In this document: positions 26,331 to 35,446 of the stretch, one piece after another | Numbering within the stretch: position 1 is the first letter of the stretch | Layout of the letters: each line of letters starts with the position of its first letter | Origin: CALKHT01 sp964511575 | GTDB lineage: Bacteria; Planctomycetota; Phycisphaerae; Phycisphaerales; Phycisphaeraceae | DNA: 64,000 bases | Reading direction: 5' to 3' | Assembly (NCBI GenBank): GCA_964511575.1 | Contig: CAZEFM010000005.1 | Location: 20,953 to 84,952, forward strand | The notes under the pieces: model-generated | What the model was told of the DNA's origin: nothing | The model's input: the letters and a program-made list of their open reading frames with translations, nothing else | Databases searched by the model: none | Position numbers and translations under genes: made by a program

Positions 26331-27157
26331 TTTCATCGTCACATAATCCGACCTCGACGCCGCCCGACGCACCGGGCGATCCTGTCATTCGTCTGGTGGA
26401 TGTGTACAAGGCGTTTGGTCGGCTGCGTGTTCTGGAGGGGGTGAGCCTGTCGTTTGCGCGGGGCAGGAACACGGTGATTCTGGGGCCGAGCGGCGCGGGC
26501 AAAAGTGTCATTCTCAAGCACATCGTCGGACTCCTGAAGCCGGACCGCGGGGAAGTGTGGTTCGAGAACGAACGGGTCGACACCGCCAGCGAACGTCAAC
26601 TGGTCGAGATACGCAAGAAGATCGGGTTTCTGTTTCAGATGGGGGCGCTCTTCGATTCGATGAACGTGCACGACAACGTTGCGTTTCCGCTGGTGGAGCA
26701 CGGCGATGTTGCGCCGGACGAACTGGAGGACCGGGCGGAACGGGTGCTGCGCATGGTGGGGCTGAGCGGGATTGGCAAGAAGATGCCGGCTGACCTTTCC
26801 GGCGGGCAGCGCAAGCGCGTCGCCCTGGCGCGGGCAATCGTGCTGAACCCGGAGGTGGTGGTTTACGATGAGCCGACAACGGGGCTGGACCCGATTCGTT
26901 CGGACGTGATCAACGAGTTGATCGTGACGCTGCGGGATCGGCTGGGGATGACGGGGGTGATCGTCACGCACGACATGGTGAGCGCCAACAAGATTGCCGA
27001 CCGAATTGTGATGCTCTACGATGGCAAAATCGCGGCGGATGGGGATCCGGAATCGATTCGCCGGAGCGAGGACGATCTGGTGCGTCGCTTCATCCGCGGC
27101 GAGGCGGACCGGGAGGACCTCGAGGCGATCAAACGCGGCTTTGAGCCGGGGGATTGA
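26327..27157 (+). CDS. MlaF-like ABC transporter ATP-binding protein
   Basis: The ATPase of an Mla/Ttg2-type phospholipid transport system, 276 aa. It has Walker A GPSGAGKS (53-60), the Q-loop in GFLFQMGALFDS, the signature LSGGQRKRVALARA and Walker B VVVYDEPTTGLDP. The phrase FQMGALFDSMNVHDNVAFPL and the D-loop spacing are typical of MlaF. It starts at GTG, overlapping the DegT stop (GTGA), and is followed 79 bases later by an MCE-domain gene. The permease partner MlaE is not here but at 47.9-48.7 kb, so the complex would be assembled from two loci. It acts on the cytoplasmic face of the inner membrane. Confidence 0.93.
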   Translation: MISSSHNPTSTPPDAPGDPVIRLVDVYKAFGRLRVLEGVSLSFARGRNTVILGPSGAGKSVILKHIVGLLKPDRGEVWFENERVDTASERQLVEIRKKIGFLFQMGALFDSMNVHDNVAFPLVEHGDVAPDELEDRAERVLRMVGLSGIGKKMPADLSGGQRKRVALARAIVLNPEVVVYDEPTTGLDPIRSDVINELIVTLRDRLGMTGVIVTHDMVSANKIADRIVMLYDGKIAADGDPESIRRSEDDLVRRFIRGEADREDLEAIKRGFEPGD

Positions 27158-27236
27158 GAGGGCGAGCAACGGAGCGAGGAAGATGGTGGTGAACCGTTGA
27201 TCGAGCGATGCGAATTGTCGCGGTGAAGCAGCGAAT

Positions 27237-28262
27237 ATGCAGGAGCGTTCACGTAATTTCGCGGTGGGTCTGACGGCGATGGCCGGGTTGGCGGTGTTTG
27301 CGGTGCTGCTGATCCTGTTTGGCGCGGCGCCGCAGCTTTTCCGCTCGGGGTATGAGATTCGGGTGTATCTGGATCAGGCGGGTGGGTTGCGTGCCGCCAG
27401 CCGCGTGACATACAACGGAATCGATGTGGGCGATGTGCAATCGGTGGCGCTGGCGCCGGCACCGCGGCACGGCGTGGTGGTTGTGGCGCATATCGATGAG
27501 GGGGTGTCGCTGCCAACCGATGTGAATGCGACCGTGTCGGGGCCGCTTTTCGGCGGGAGCCCGGCATTGGCGCTGAGTTGGACGCCCAAAGACGGCGAAG
27601 AGCCGGAGGCGTACCTGCCGACGGATGGTACGGCGGCGATTGACGGCAGCGCGGCATCACTGGCCGAGGGGCTCGCCAATCGTTTGAGCGCCGAACTGCG
27701 CGAGCCGTTGCGCGAGTTGCAGCGGGTAAGCGCCAGCTTTGAGGTGCTCAGCGCCGAATGGACGCGCGTGGGGCAGAACATCAATCAGCTTGTGGAGCCA
27801 CGCACGCCGGAGACGGTGGACGGTGGCGATGCGATGGGGAACCTGGCGAGCATGATTGCGCGGGCCGACGCCCGCATGGCGGAGCTGCGTGAGGTGCTGG
27901 GGAGGATGAACAACACGCTCGAAGGCGCGCAGCGCTGGGTCGAGAATGAGGAGCTTCGCGACAACGTGCAGGCGACGGTCGCCAACGCGCGCGAGCTGAC
28001 GGCGAACCTCAACGCGAAGATCGATGTGCTCAGCAAACGCTATGTCGCGGTGGCGGACGACCTGTCGGCGGCAATTCGGACGCTGAACCAGACGGCGGAA
28101 CTGGCGCGCAGCGGCGAGGGAACGGTGGGTAAGCTGCTCAACGATCCGTCGCTTTACAACAACCTCAATGATGCGGCCGCACGGCTGAAGCTGGCAATGG
28201 ATGAACTGAACCTGCTGTTGGAGCAGTTTCGCGAGGAGGGGCTGCCGCTGCAGTTCGAATAA
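27237..28262 (+). CDS. MlaD/MCE-domain phospholipid transport protein
   Basis: A 341-residue MCE protein: an N-terminal membrane anchor (about residues 10-28), the MCE domain (YEIRVYLDQAGGLRAAS, then VTYNGIDVGDVQSVAL, to about residue 115) and a long helical region to the end (about 140-340, with ARADARMAELREVLGRMN and similar heptad-like stretches). The long coiled C-terminus is like LetB/PqiB or mycobacterial Mce more than the short E. coli MlaD, so it may form a needle across the periplasm. It is downstream of mlaF on the same strand and very probably co-transcribed. No MlaB, MlaC or MlaA homologue is seen in this window. Confidence 0.88.
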   Translation: MQERSRNFAVGLTAMAGLAVFAVLLILFGAAPQLFRSGYEIRVYLDQAGGLRAASRVTYNGIDVGDVQSVALAPAPRHGVVVVAHIDEGVSLPTDVNATVSGPLFGGSPALALSWTPKDGEEPEAYLPTDGTAAIDGSAASLAEGLANRLSAELREPLRELQRVSASFEVLSAEWTRVGQNINQLVEPRTPETVDGGDAMGNLASMIARADARMAELREVLGRMNNTLEGAQRWVENEELRDNVQATVANARELTANLNAKIDVLSKRYVAVADDLSAAIRTLNQTAELARSGEGTVGKLLNDPSLYNNLNDAAARLKLAMDELNLLLEQFREEGLPLQFE

Positions 28263-28357
28263 GCGGCTTCCGTCCATATGGCTGAACGATGGCGTCTCGC
28301 CACCGTTTCCCCTCCCGACGCGGTGTGATGCCGGGGCGGCTGCGGCTGAACAATCCC

Positions 28358-29596
28358 ATGAAGTACGTCATCATTATTCCTGACGGAGCGGCGGATTTTC
28401 CGCTGGATGAACTCGACGGCAAAACGCCTTTCGAAGCGGCGCACAAGCCGCACACCGATCGCCTGAGCATGGAAGGTCGGCAGGGCACGGTCGCCACAAC
28501 GCCCAAGGGTTTTCCCTGCGGTTCGGATGTGTGCAGCATGAGCCTGCTGGGGTATGACCCGGCGAAATACCATCGCGGACGTGCGCCGTTGGAGGCGGCG
28601 GCGCTGGGCATCGAACTGGACAAGCACGACTGGATCTTCCGCGTCAACCTTGTCACCGTGATCGACGGCCTGATGCAGGACCACTCGGCGGGCCACATCT
28701 CGAGCGATGAGGGCAAACGCCTGCTGGCGGATCTCGCGCCGCGGCTGGATATCGCCGACATGGTGCTCTACCCGGGCGTGAGCTACCGCAACATCATGGT
28801 GGATATCTCCAACCGCGATGGACGCGTTGGCCGGGACTGGTCAGAACTGGCGACGACTCCGCCGCACGACATTCCCGGCGAGCCGATTCGCAAGCACCTG
28901 CCGGTGGGCGGGGAACACGCGTCGCTGCTGCATCAGATGATCGCCGAGAGCGAGGTGATGCTCGCGGACCACGAGATCAATCAGACACGTCGGGAACTGG
29001 GCGAGCTTCCCGCCACGCATGTGTGGCCCTGGGGGCAGGGGAAGGTGCCGGTGATGCCGAGTTTTGAAAGCCGGTTTGGCCTGCGTGGGGCGATGATTAC
29101 CGCGGTGGACCTTCTGGCGGGCATCGCGCATTTCATCGGGTGGGATCGGCTGAACGTGCCGGGGCAGACGAGCTATCACGACACGGATTACGCTGCGGCC
29201 GGGTCGCACGCGATTGCCGCACTGGACGAATACGATTTGGTGTGCGTACACGTGGAAGCGCCGGATGAGGCTGCTCACGCCGCCGATGCACGCACCAAGG
29301 TCGATGCGATCGAGGCGATCGATGAGCACATCGTCGGCCCGATTCACGCGGCGTTGGAAGCGCGGGTGGCGGCCAAGAAGGACGATGGCTATCGCATCCT
29401 CTATATGCCCGATCACTACACCTGCGTAAGCGATCGTAAGCACAACCCGACGCCAGTGCCGTTTGTGGTGTGTGGTACGCGCATCGGCAGCGTACTCAAG
29501 CGGCCGTTCAATGAAAAGAACGCCAACGATTCAGATCTGCACGTGGCCTATGGACATGAGTTGATGGAGTACTTCCTCCGCAGCGCGCTGGCGTGA
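28358..29596 (+). CDS. apgM: Cofactor-independent phosphoglycerate mutase, archaeal type (ApgM-like)
   Basis: This enzyme interconverts 3- and 2-phosphoglycerate in glycolysis without 2,3-bisphosphoglycerate, and belongs to the alkaline-phosphatase-like metalloenzymes. The 412-residue protein starts MKYVIIIPDGAAD, with the metal-binding DGAAD motif, then SDVCSMSLLGYDP carrying the catalytic serine. The C-terminal metal-site segment includes CVHVEAPDEAAHAAD and MPDHYTC. These are hallmarks of the ApgM branch, not of GpmI, whose length is about 510. I placed the start at 28358; an upstream in-frame ATG at 28289 adds 23 residues without homology. It sits 95 bases after mlaD with no functional link evident. 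Confidence 0.92.
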   Translation: MKYVIIIPDGAADFPLDELDGKTPFEAAHKPHTDRLSMEGRQGTVATTPKGFPCGSDVCSMSLLGYDPAKYHRGRAPLEAAALGIELDKHDWIFRVNLVTVIDGLMQDHSAGHISSDEGKRLLADLAPRLDIADMVLYPGVSYRNIMVDISNRDGRVGRDWSELATTPPHDIPGEPIRKHLPVGGEHASLLHQMIAESEVMLADHEINQTRRELGELPATHVWPWGQGKVPVMPSFESRFGLRGAMITAVDLLAGIAHFIGWDRLNVPGQTSYHDTDYAAAGSHAIAALDEYDLVCVHVEAPDEAAHAADARTKVDAIEAIDEHIVGPIHAALEARVAAKKDDGYRILYMPDHYTCVSDRKHNPTPVPFVVCGTRIGSVLKRPFNEKNANDSDLHVAYGHELMEYFLRSALA

Positions 29597-29700
29597 GAAC
29601 ACGCGGCATTTCGATGCGTTCGCACCCGTCGCCATCGTGATCCCGAATCGTTGCTGATGACTGCGATTCTGGATGGTGCATTCATGCCGCTCGTCGCTTG

Positions 29701-30504
29701 TCAGCGGCGCTCTCTCTGGGCGCGGATGAATGCCTGCCACGCATCATCAACCGATTGACCGAGCAGTTCCTCGATGACGGCTTCGTTGCAGCGCTGGGTT
29801 CGCAAACGGGCGTTGAGCTTCCTGACGAACTCGCTGTCCTGCGTTTCGACCAGCCAGGCGAAGAACGCGGCTGTGGTGCGGTAGCTGTCGCGATAGCTCG
29901 AACGTTGCGGATGGATGCGCGGCCGCGGTGCGTTCGGTTCAAACTGGTAAAAGCGAATGTAATCGGCCACACCCTCGACCATCCAACTCGGCTGGCGACG
30001 GCGGTACTGCTGAATCACGTGCGTCATTTCGTGAATCACCATGCCGAAGTCATCCGGGTGATCGGTGATCCACTTGGCGCTGATGGTGACGGTGTTGCCC
30101 GAGGCGAAGGCGATGCCCTCCATCTCACTTTTGAAAACGAGCTTCATGGTCGTCGGCGGAGTGAAATTATCGCTCGCGAGGTAGTGGGCCACCTTGGGAT
30201 ACCACGTTTCGCACAGCTTGACGGCTTTCTCCGCCCAATCGCTGACATGAGGGGCATCGCTTACATCCAGTTCAATCGTCACCGCAATGGCGGGAACGAC
30301 TGCTTCGGGGATCGGCGTTGGCGCATCCGCGTCGGTTGCTTCCTGTTCCGGCGCGGATGCACCTGCCTGATCCGCCGCTGCACCGTCCGACTCCGCCACC
30401 GCTGCATCGCCTGACGTGGTCGGTGTTTCGGTCGTCTGTTCCGCGCGAGCCAGAAACACCGCGCCCCCAAGTATGATGAACAGTATGGCGGGCCATCGTG
30501 TCAT
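29701..30504 (-). CDS. Exported basic-secretory-protein (BSP)-like metallopeptidase
   Basis: A 267-residue exported protein with a signal peptide (MTRWPAILFIILGGAVFLARA). An acidic, Ala/Thr/Pro-rich linker (about 22-75) precedes a peptidase-like domain resembling plant BSP proteins. The putative zinc site is HEMTHV (the HExxH pattern) near residue 156, followed by WMVEGVADYIRFY, where a downstream acidic residue could complete the site. CAGGAG lies upstream of the start. It ends the minus-strand cluster of exported proteins at 29.7-36 kb. Secreted BSP proteins are thought to degrade extracellular protein; activity here is inferred from the motif only. It converges on apgM across about 100 bases without a visible terminator. 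Confidence 0.78.
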   Translation of the reverse strand: MTRWPAILFIILGGAVFLARAEQTTETPTTSGDAAVAESDGAAADQAGASAPEQEATDADAPTPIPEAVVPAIAVTIELDVSDAPHVSDWAEKAVKLCETWYPKVAHYLASDNFTPPTTMKLVFKSEMEGIAFASGNTVTISAKWITDHPDDFGMVIHEMTHVIQQYRRRQPSWMVEGVADYIRFYQFEPNAPRPRIHPQRSSYRDSYRTTAAFFAWLVETQDSEFVRKLNARLRTQRCNEAVIEELLGQSVDDAWQAFIRAQRERR

Positions 30505-30546
30505 GTCAGCACTCCTGCACCTTGAGAATACGATCGCGGTGCGAGA

Positions 30547-31380
30547 TCAGGGGAATTCGGACAAATGCTCGGGCCAGGCACCGTAGTACGCGTCGCGACC
30601 CCAACCCAATTCGATCAGCGCACGCTGATTGTTGGCGACGCTTGGTCGCGGGACGGACCAGTTCCACGCGGATGGCGTGATGCCATCGAACGTTTCGTAG
30701 GTGGCGCTGAGGTCGGTTGCGAGATAGTTGCTCACGCTTCCCGCGTGCCAGTTGCCGTTGCGGTCAAGGTTGCCGAACGAGGGCGCCATGGTTCCCGGAC
30801 GGTTGAGGTGAAACGCCGGGTCTTCCTCGAACACCAGCGGGCCGCGTGTGCGTCGTTCCATGTTGGTGTTGGCAAAGAGCAGGGCGAAGGTTGGCAACGA
30901 TTCGCGCACCGCGCCACTGAAGAGTTCGATCGAAGCGTAATCATATTTGGTGTTGCTGCCGATACCGCTGCCGGGCACGCCGTCCTGAAGCGAAGGGCAT
31001 CGGAAGAGACTGGTGACCGAGGCTCGGGCGATATATCCACCGGCGACAAGCGAACCATCGTAGGTGGGCTCGTAGTACCCGGGAATGCGTGCCTCGCGTC
31101 CCAGCCATGGCCGTGCCGACGCGGGTTCCACCATGCTCCAGGGCGGCGGGCCTGCGGCGGGCATCCGGTCCTCGTTGTCATTGGCAAAAAGGTGGAACGA
31201 CTGGCCCATGCTGCGCATCTGCACGCGGCAGGTCAGGACCCGGCTCGTTTCACGAGCGCTGGACAGGGCCGGCAGCAGCAGCGCGATCAGCAGCGCGATG
31301 ATTGAGATGACGACAAGCAACTCGATCAGCGTGAAGCCATGCGAACGATCACGGCGGAAGCGAAGAGGTGTGTTACGCAT
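30547..31380 (-). CDS. Prepilin-type cleavage/methylation protein (type II pseudopilin-like)
   Basis: A 277-residue protein with the N-terminal prepilin peptidase motif SHGFTLIELLVVISIIALLI (Gly before Phe at the cleavage site, Glu at +5), so it is processed by a PilD-like peptidase and exported by a type II or type IV-like system. After the 22-residue helix, SARETSRVLTCRVQMRSMGQ matches the pattern of the very numerous planctomycete pseudopilin-like proteins. The C-terminal domain has no motif I recognise. AGGAG precedes the start. It lies between a PEP-CTERM protein gene and the BSP-like peptidase gene, all on the minus strand and all exported, which suggests a shared surface function. Confidence 0.88.
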   Translation of the reverse strand: MRNTPLRFRRDRSHGFTLIELLVVISIIALLIALLLPALSSARETSRVLTCRVQMRSMGQSFHLFANDNEDRMPAAGPPPWSMVEPASARPWLGREARIPGYYEPTYDGSLVAGGYIARASVTSLFRCPSLQDGVPGSGIGSNTKYDYASIELFSGAVRESLPTFALLFANTNMERRTRGPLVFEEDPAFHLNRPGTMAPSFGNLDRNGNWHAGSVSNYLATDLSATYETFDGITPSAWNWSVPRPSVANNQRALIELGWGRDAYYGAWPEHLSEFP

Positions 31381-31471
31381 CGGTCGGCTCCTGGACAGGT
31401 CTTGCTCGATGGAAAGGATGCGAGAAGGAAGTCGCCCGCGGTCAGGCGGGCGACCCCCGGAGGATGTTTGA

Positions 31472-32287
31472 TCACCGTCGACGCCGCAGCAAAATGACCC
31501 CCGCCACTCCCATGAACGTCAGCGATGCCGGTTCCGGTACAAGGGTGCCTTCCACATTCGCGGCGATGACGGCATAGCCTGCGATTAAGTTCGAACGATT
31601 GCTGAAGGTGATTTCGGTTAACGTTTGGCCCGCAAAACTGCTCAGGTCGACGATTTGTTCGGTGAGCAACAACGTTTCCGCGGGGTTGGCCATGTCGACG
31701 CTTCCCACACCGGGGAATGCGCCGATGTTGGGCTGGCCGTTAAAAGGACCGAACCAGTCCGGGCCGGTGAGGCGTGCGGTATGGCTCGCTCCGCCCTGGA
31801 AGGTGAAGGTGACGTCGAAATCGCCTCCGCCGTTACTGATTTGAAAGAGAATGCCCGCGGAGGAATTTCCATCGAGTCGGATGGGCGTGCTGAGCACGGT
31901 GGTTTGCGGTCCTGTCTGATCGACGTTGGGCAGCCAATCGGGCTTGGTCCCCCGGTTATCGCCGTTGGCCTCATCATCGAAGAAGTGGTTGCCGTTGTCC
32001 ACGGTGTCACGGTTGCCCAGGTGGACAATGTCCAGAACGAACGGGTCCTGCACCACCTTGTACTTGTTGAGAACCGGGTGGTTGGGGATGCCGAAGGCGA
32101 AGTTCAGTCCGCGGTCGGAAATACTTCGGTAACCGTTGGGGGCATCGGGCTGCGTCAGCTCACCAATATGCGCGATGCCGTTGAAGTTGTAGTTCAGGTC
32201 AATCTGAATCGTGGCGGCCTGAGTGGTGGTGGCGATGGACAACGCGCCGAAGGCACAGGCGAAAGACATGGTGAACAAGCGGCTCAT
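31472..32287 (-). CDS. PEP-CTERM sorting domain protein
   Basis: A 271-residue exported protein. The signal peptide (MSRLFTMSFACAFGALSIA to about residue 26) is followed by a β-rich domain of unknown family. The C-terminus has a PEP-CTERM signal, VPEPASLTFMGVAGVILL followed by RRRR: a Pro-Glu-Pro motif, a membrane helix and an Arg cluster. It would be handled by an exosortase (EpsH/XrtA type), not present in this window. The start at 32287 is fixed by AAGGAGAG four bases upstream. It is likely secreted or attached to extracellular polysaccharide. Confidence 0.88.
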   Translation of the reverse strand: MSRLFTMSFACAFGALSIATTTQAATIQIDLNYNFNGIAHIGELTQPDAPNGYRSISDRGLNFAFGIPNHPVLNKYKVVQDPFVLDIVHLGNRDTVDNGNHFFDDEANGDNRGTKPDWLPNVDQTGPQTTVLSTPIRLDGNSSAGILFQISNGGGDFDVTFTFQGGASHTARLTGPDWFGPFNGQPNIGAFPGVGSVDMANPAETLLLTEQIVDLSSFAGQTLTEITFSNRSNLIAGYAVIAANVEGTLVPEPASLTFMGVAGVILLRRRR

Positions 32288-32428
32288 CGGACTCTCCTTG
32301 TTGAAATGCGATTGACCGGATGGGCCTCCCCAAAGGAAACGCATCAGTCGGAGGCGGAGAAAAATGACCCTTTAAAACGACGACATCGGATAGGTCGACC
32401 AACGCAATGCGCCCGGCGGGGCGACGGG

Positions 32429-33523
32429 TTAATGTCGCCGCCGCACGAGCAGCAGGGCACCAGCGCCAAGCAGCACCAGTGAGGCAGGCTCGGGAATCGG
32501 CACCCATTCGACGATGAAGGCGTTGCGCGGATTGGTTCCGCTCAGGTCCGCCCAAAGTCCTTGCGTGGTGAGCACCAGATAGTGCTCTTCACCGACATTG
32601 TTCGGTTCGCCTTCCTGCCAGGCGGTGAAGCCCACATCCACGCCGTCCTTCCAGAAGACGGTTCCGTCGAGCCAGCGCCACTCGCCTTCAACAGCTTCAT
32701 CGGTGCCGCCGATCCATGCATCCTGCGCGCCGAAGCCGCCTTCCTCGTTGAGCAGATTGGTCATGATGAAGTTGAGCAGTTCGGCACTGGTGATCTGCGC
32801 CAGATCGCCCTGCTGGTAGCCGCTGGGCGCGACCATCGACTGTGCCAGCGCTCGCGCTTCGCTCCACGTGACGCCCGGATTCACATAGATGGCTTCGTAG
32901 CGTCGACCGTTGAACTCGAGGCCGAAATCAGCCAGCGGGATGTCGTATTCGAGGATGTACTCGCCGCGTGTGGTGCCGGCGTTGCTGTCGTTCCAGTGGC
33001 GTGCGTTGCTGTGGTTGGGGCCGCGCAGGTCGCCGTAGTGTTCCGAGTCGTTGAAGTTGTTGGGTTCGCCGGTCCACCACTTGGTGAACTTGCCGTCGAC
33101 GGGGCTGCCGTCGACGCCGCCGGACCAGAACGAGTCGGGTGTGCCGCCGTTGGTCGAATCACCCAGCCAGACCCAGTCGCCCTCGCCCGAGCTGCCGTAG
33201 AGGGGGTCATCGGTTGCGCCGATCCATGCGGTGCCGCCACCGTTGATGACCTGAAACATGATCTCGGTGGCTGCCATGTTCTCGGCTTCGGAGCGAATGG
33301 TCGCCAGATGCCCCTGAATGCCCGGCTTGTAGGAGTAGTTGAACACATCCAGATACGCATCCTGGAACAACTGACCAGCCGGCGTACGGATCAATTGATA
33401 GGTGTGATACGTCTGTGTGCTGGCGTCGTAATAGACGGTCTTCACACCCGCCTGCGCCAGGCCGACCGAGCCAAGCACCATCGAAACCGCGATACCCCGC
33501 ATCAAGGACTTTGGTGCGAACAT
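32429..33523 (-). CDS. PEP-CTERM protein with two C-type lectin domains
   Basis: A 364-residue exported protein: signal peptide (to about residue 25), two C-type-lectin-like domains (about 28-195 and 205-340) and a PEP-CTERM tail (IPEPASLVLLGAGALLLV then RRRH). Both lectin domains have the Glu-Pro-Asn calcium/sugar-binding motif (WWTGEPNNF and WQEGEPNNV), which in animal lectins is associated with mannose-type ligands, plus the WIGATDD/WIGGTDE and W-V/R-WL core. It therefore probably binds glycans at the cell surface or in a matrix. A strong GGAGG lies upstream. Together with the FecR-LamG gene next to it, it may form a carbohydrate-recognition module. Confidence 0.88.
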   Translation of the reverse strand: MFAPKSLMRGIAVSMVLGSVGLAQAGVKTVYYDASTQTYHTYQLIRTPAGQLFQDAYLDVFNYSYKPGIQGHLATIRSEAENMAATEIMFQVINGGGTAWIGATDDPLYGSSGEGDWVWLGDSTNGGTPDSFWSGGVDGSPVDGKFTKWWTGEPNNFNDSEHYGDLRGPNHSNARHWNDSNAGTTRGEYILEYDIPLADFGLEFNGRRYEAIYVNPGVTWSEARALAQSMVAPSGYQQGDLAQITSAELLNFIMTNLLNEEGGFGAQDAWIGGTDEAVEGEWRWLDGTVFWKDGVDVGFTAWQEGEPNNVGEEHYLVLTTQGLWADLSGTNPRNAFIVEWVPIPEPASLVLLGAGALLLVRRRH

Positions 33524-33565
33524 GCAAATCCTCCTTCAAAAGGACGTGAAGTGCGCAAGGCCGTC

Positions 33566-35446
33566 TTACTGCGGCATCCCCGCGCGATACATCGATTCAA
33601 TCTCGTCGGCGTCCAACGCGCGACGGAATATCGCAAGCTCATCCATCTGTCCCACGAATCCCTCACGGGCACGCTGGGACTCCACCATCAGATAAGGGTC
33701 GCTGCCGATGAGCAGATCGCCCCCGCAAGGGGTGAGAACTGACGGGGTGATGGTTTCGTGAATCAGTTGGCCATCGAGGTAGAAGCGTGCCGTGTTGCCA
33801 TCCACCGTGACGACTGCCAGATGCCAGCCATACTCCAGCGGCTCGGTCTTCGGGGAGTAGACGAACTTGCCCGGCACATCGTCGGACGACTCCCAGCCCG
33901 TGCCGAACTGAAGGCGTGGTCCGTGCAGGTGACCGTCGGCGAACACGGAGAACTGATAGTTCATCTCCTTCAGGGGGCTGTCGCGTTTGCTCACGACCGT
34001 GCCGCCACCACCATCGTGCGTGCTGCGGAACCATGTGGCGATGGTCATCGCACCATCGATGTCGAGCAGCGGATCGTGTGGCACGACGATGCCGGACACT
34101 CGAAACTCCGACTCCCGTGACAGGCTCACACCGCCTTTTCGCGACCAGCGTCCGGTGCGGCGCGTCGGTGCGTAAAGATCGATGCGCGAATCACCCATTT
34201 GCCCGTTGAGTCGACCGTACGTTGCCCGCGCCTGATTGATGACCAGCGGACCATTGCGCCGGCTGTCGTCGAAGGGGTAGTACAGCACCAGGTCGGGATC
34301 GCGACGCAGGTTCATGCTGTAGACGAGCCACTGATGGTAGCGCGACCCCTGCCTTGCCAACTCACGGGCATCGAGTTCCTGACGAAGGGACAGATGATCC
34401 ACCGCGACGGGACGCACTTCGTCGTCGAGCTTGCCGTGGGCGCTGACCTGTCCCGCCCAGCCGGCCGCCAGTTCCACAAAGCGTGATGGCGTGTTGGGCG
34501 TCTGGCCCCGGGGGCGTTCGTACAACTGCACCTTGCCGGTCAGCACTTCGGTCGTGCTGGCACCCGCATCGGTGACATGGACGTTGAACTCCGTGCCGAA
34601 GTCGATCACCTCCGCGGTGGGCGTTTCCACCGTGAAGTAACGAGCGGAGGCGGGGACATCGGCGGTGAGTCGGCCTTCCAGCAGTTCCAGCCGATTGGCG
34701 CCGGTGACTTCAAACCGCGCCGGGGCCGCAACCACCACGTTGGCTGAGCTTGCCATCTGCAACTCGACCAGACCATGGGTCAGGTGGTACAGCCGACCTT
34801 CCTGTAGTTCCGCGCCGGAAGTCAGCGGTGTTTCGCCATCGCTCCAGCGTGCATCGAAGATGCGCGTGATGCGGGCGGGGATCGCGTCGTCAGTCGCGGC
34901 GACGTTCTCGATGGTCGGAACGGGCTGACGCGTCATCCACATCACGCCGATGAGTGCGGTGAGCAGAAGTACCGCAGCAACGCGCATGAGTTTGCGTACC
35001 GTCAGGCCGCCGCTGTTTCCCGTGGTGCGGTACACCTGAAACCCACCGACGTTGACCAGCATCTGTGGCCGATCATCGTGTGGCGCGACAACGGGCGGTG
35101 GGGGCGCCTGGGCAGCCACCTTTCGGGCCGCCAGTGCATCGGGCGGAAGCTCGACGAGTTGATCCGCGGGTGCGGAACGGTCGATCTCCACCAGTGTTTG
35201 CCAGAGTTCCTGTGTCGGCTCCGTGTCCGACTGGCTTTCGAGCTGATCGAGGCCGGTGATCTCCAGATATCGCTGCAGCTCACTCATGTGCATTGAGCGC
35301 ACGAGGTTGCCGTGCAGCACGGAGCGGCGGGCAAAAAGGCGTGGATGCGCGGGCGAGGCCATCAGCCACGCCTCCAGCTCGATCACCCCCTGCTCGGTGA
35401 TGTCGCCGTCGAAATAGGCATCCATGAGTGCGTAGGGTGGTTTCAT
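33566..35446 (-). CDS. FecR/anti-sigma-like protein with LamG (concanavalin-like) domain
   Basis: A 626-residue membrane protein coupled to a sigma factor. The N-terminal 140 residues (MDAYFDGDITEQG and following) match the cytoplasmic part of planctomycete anti-sigma/FecR proteins. One helix (LMRVAAVLLLTALIGVMWM, about 153-171) crosses the membrane. A FecR domain follows (about 205-320, with GRLTADVPASARYFTVETP and IDFGTEFNV). The C-terminus is a LamG/laminin-G-like domain (about 420-615, with MTIATWFRS and DELAIFRRALDADEI). The start at 35446 overlaps the sigma-factor stop (ATGA). The likely circuit is that the LamG domain senses a surface ligand and the N-terminus controls the sigma factor. 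Confidence 0.88.
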   Translation of the reverse strand: MKPPYALMDAYFDGDITEQGVIELEAWLMASPAHPRLFARRSVLHGNLVRSMHMSELQRYLEITGLDQLESQSDTEPTQELWQTLVEIDRSAPADQLVELPPDALAARKVAAQAPPPPVVAPHDDRPQMLVNVGGFQVYRTTGNSGGLTVRKLMRVAAVLLLTALIGVMWMTRQPVPTIENVAATDDAIPARITRIFDARWSDGETPLTSGAELQEGRLYHLTHGLVELQMASSANVVVAAPARFEVTGANRLELLEGRLTADVPASARYFTVETPTAEVIDFGTEFNVHVTDAGASTTEVLTGKVQLYERPRGQTPNTPSRFVELAAGWAGQVSAHGKLDDEVRPVAVDHLSLRQELDARELARQGSRYHQWLVYSMNLRRDPDLVLYYPFDDSRRNGPLVINQARATYGRLNGQMGDSRIDLYAPTRRTGRWSRKGGVSLSRESEFRVSGIVVPHDPLLDIDGAMTIATWFRSTHDGGGGTVVSKRDSPLKEMNYQFSVFADGHLHGPRLQFGTGWESSDDVPGKFVYSPKTEPLEYGWHLAVVTVDGNTARFYLDGQLIHETITPSVLTPCGGDLLIGSDPYLMVESQRAREGFVGQMDELAIFRRALDADEIESMYRAGMPQ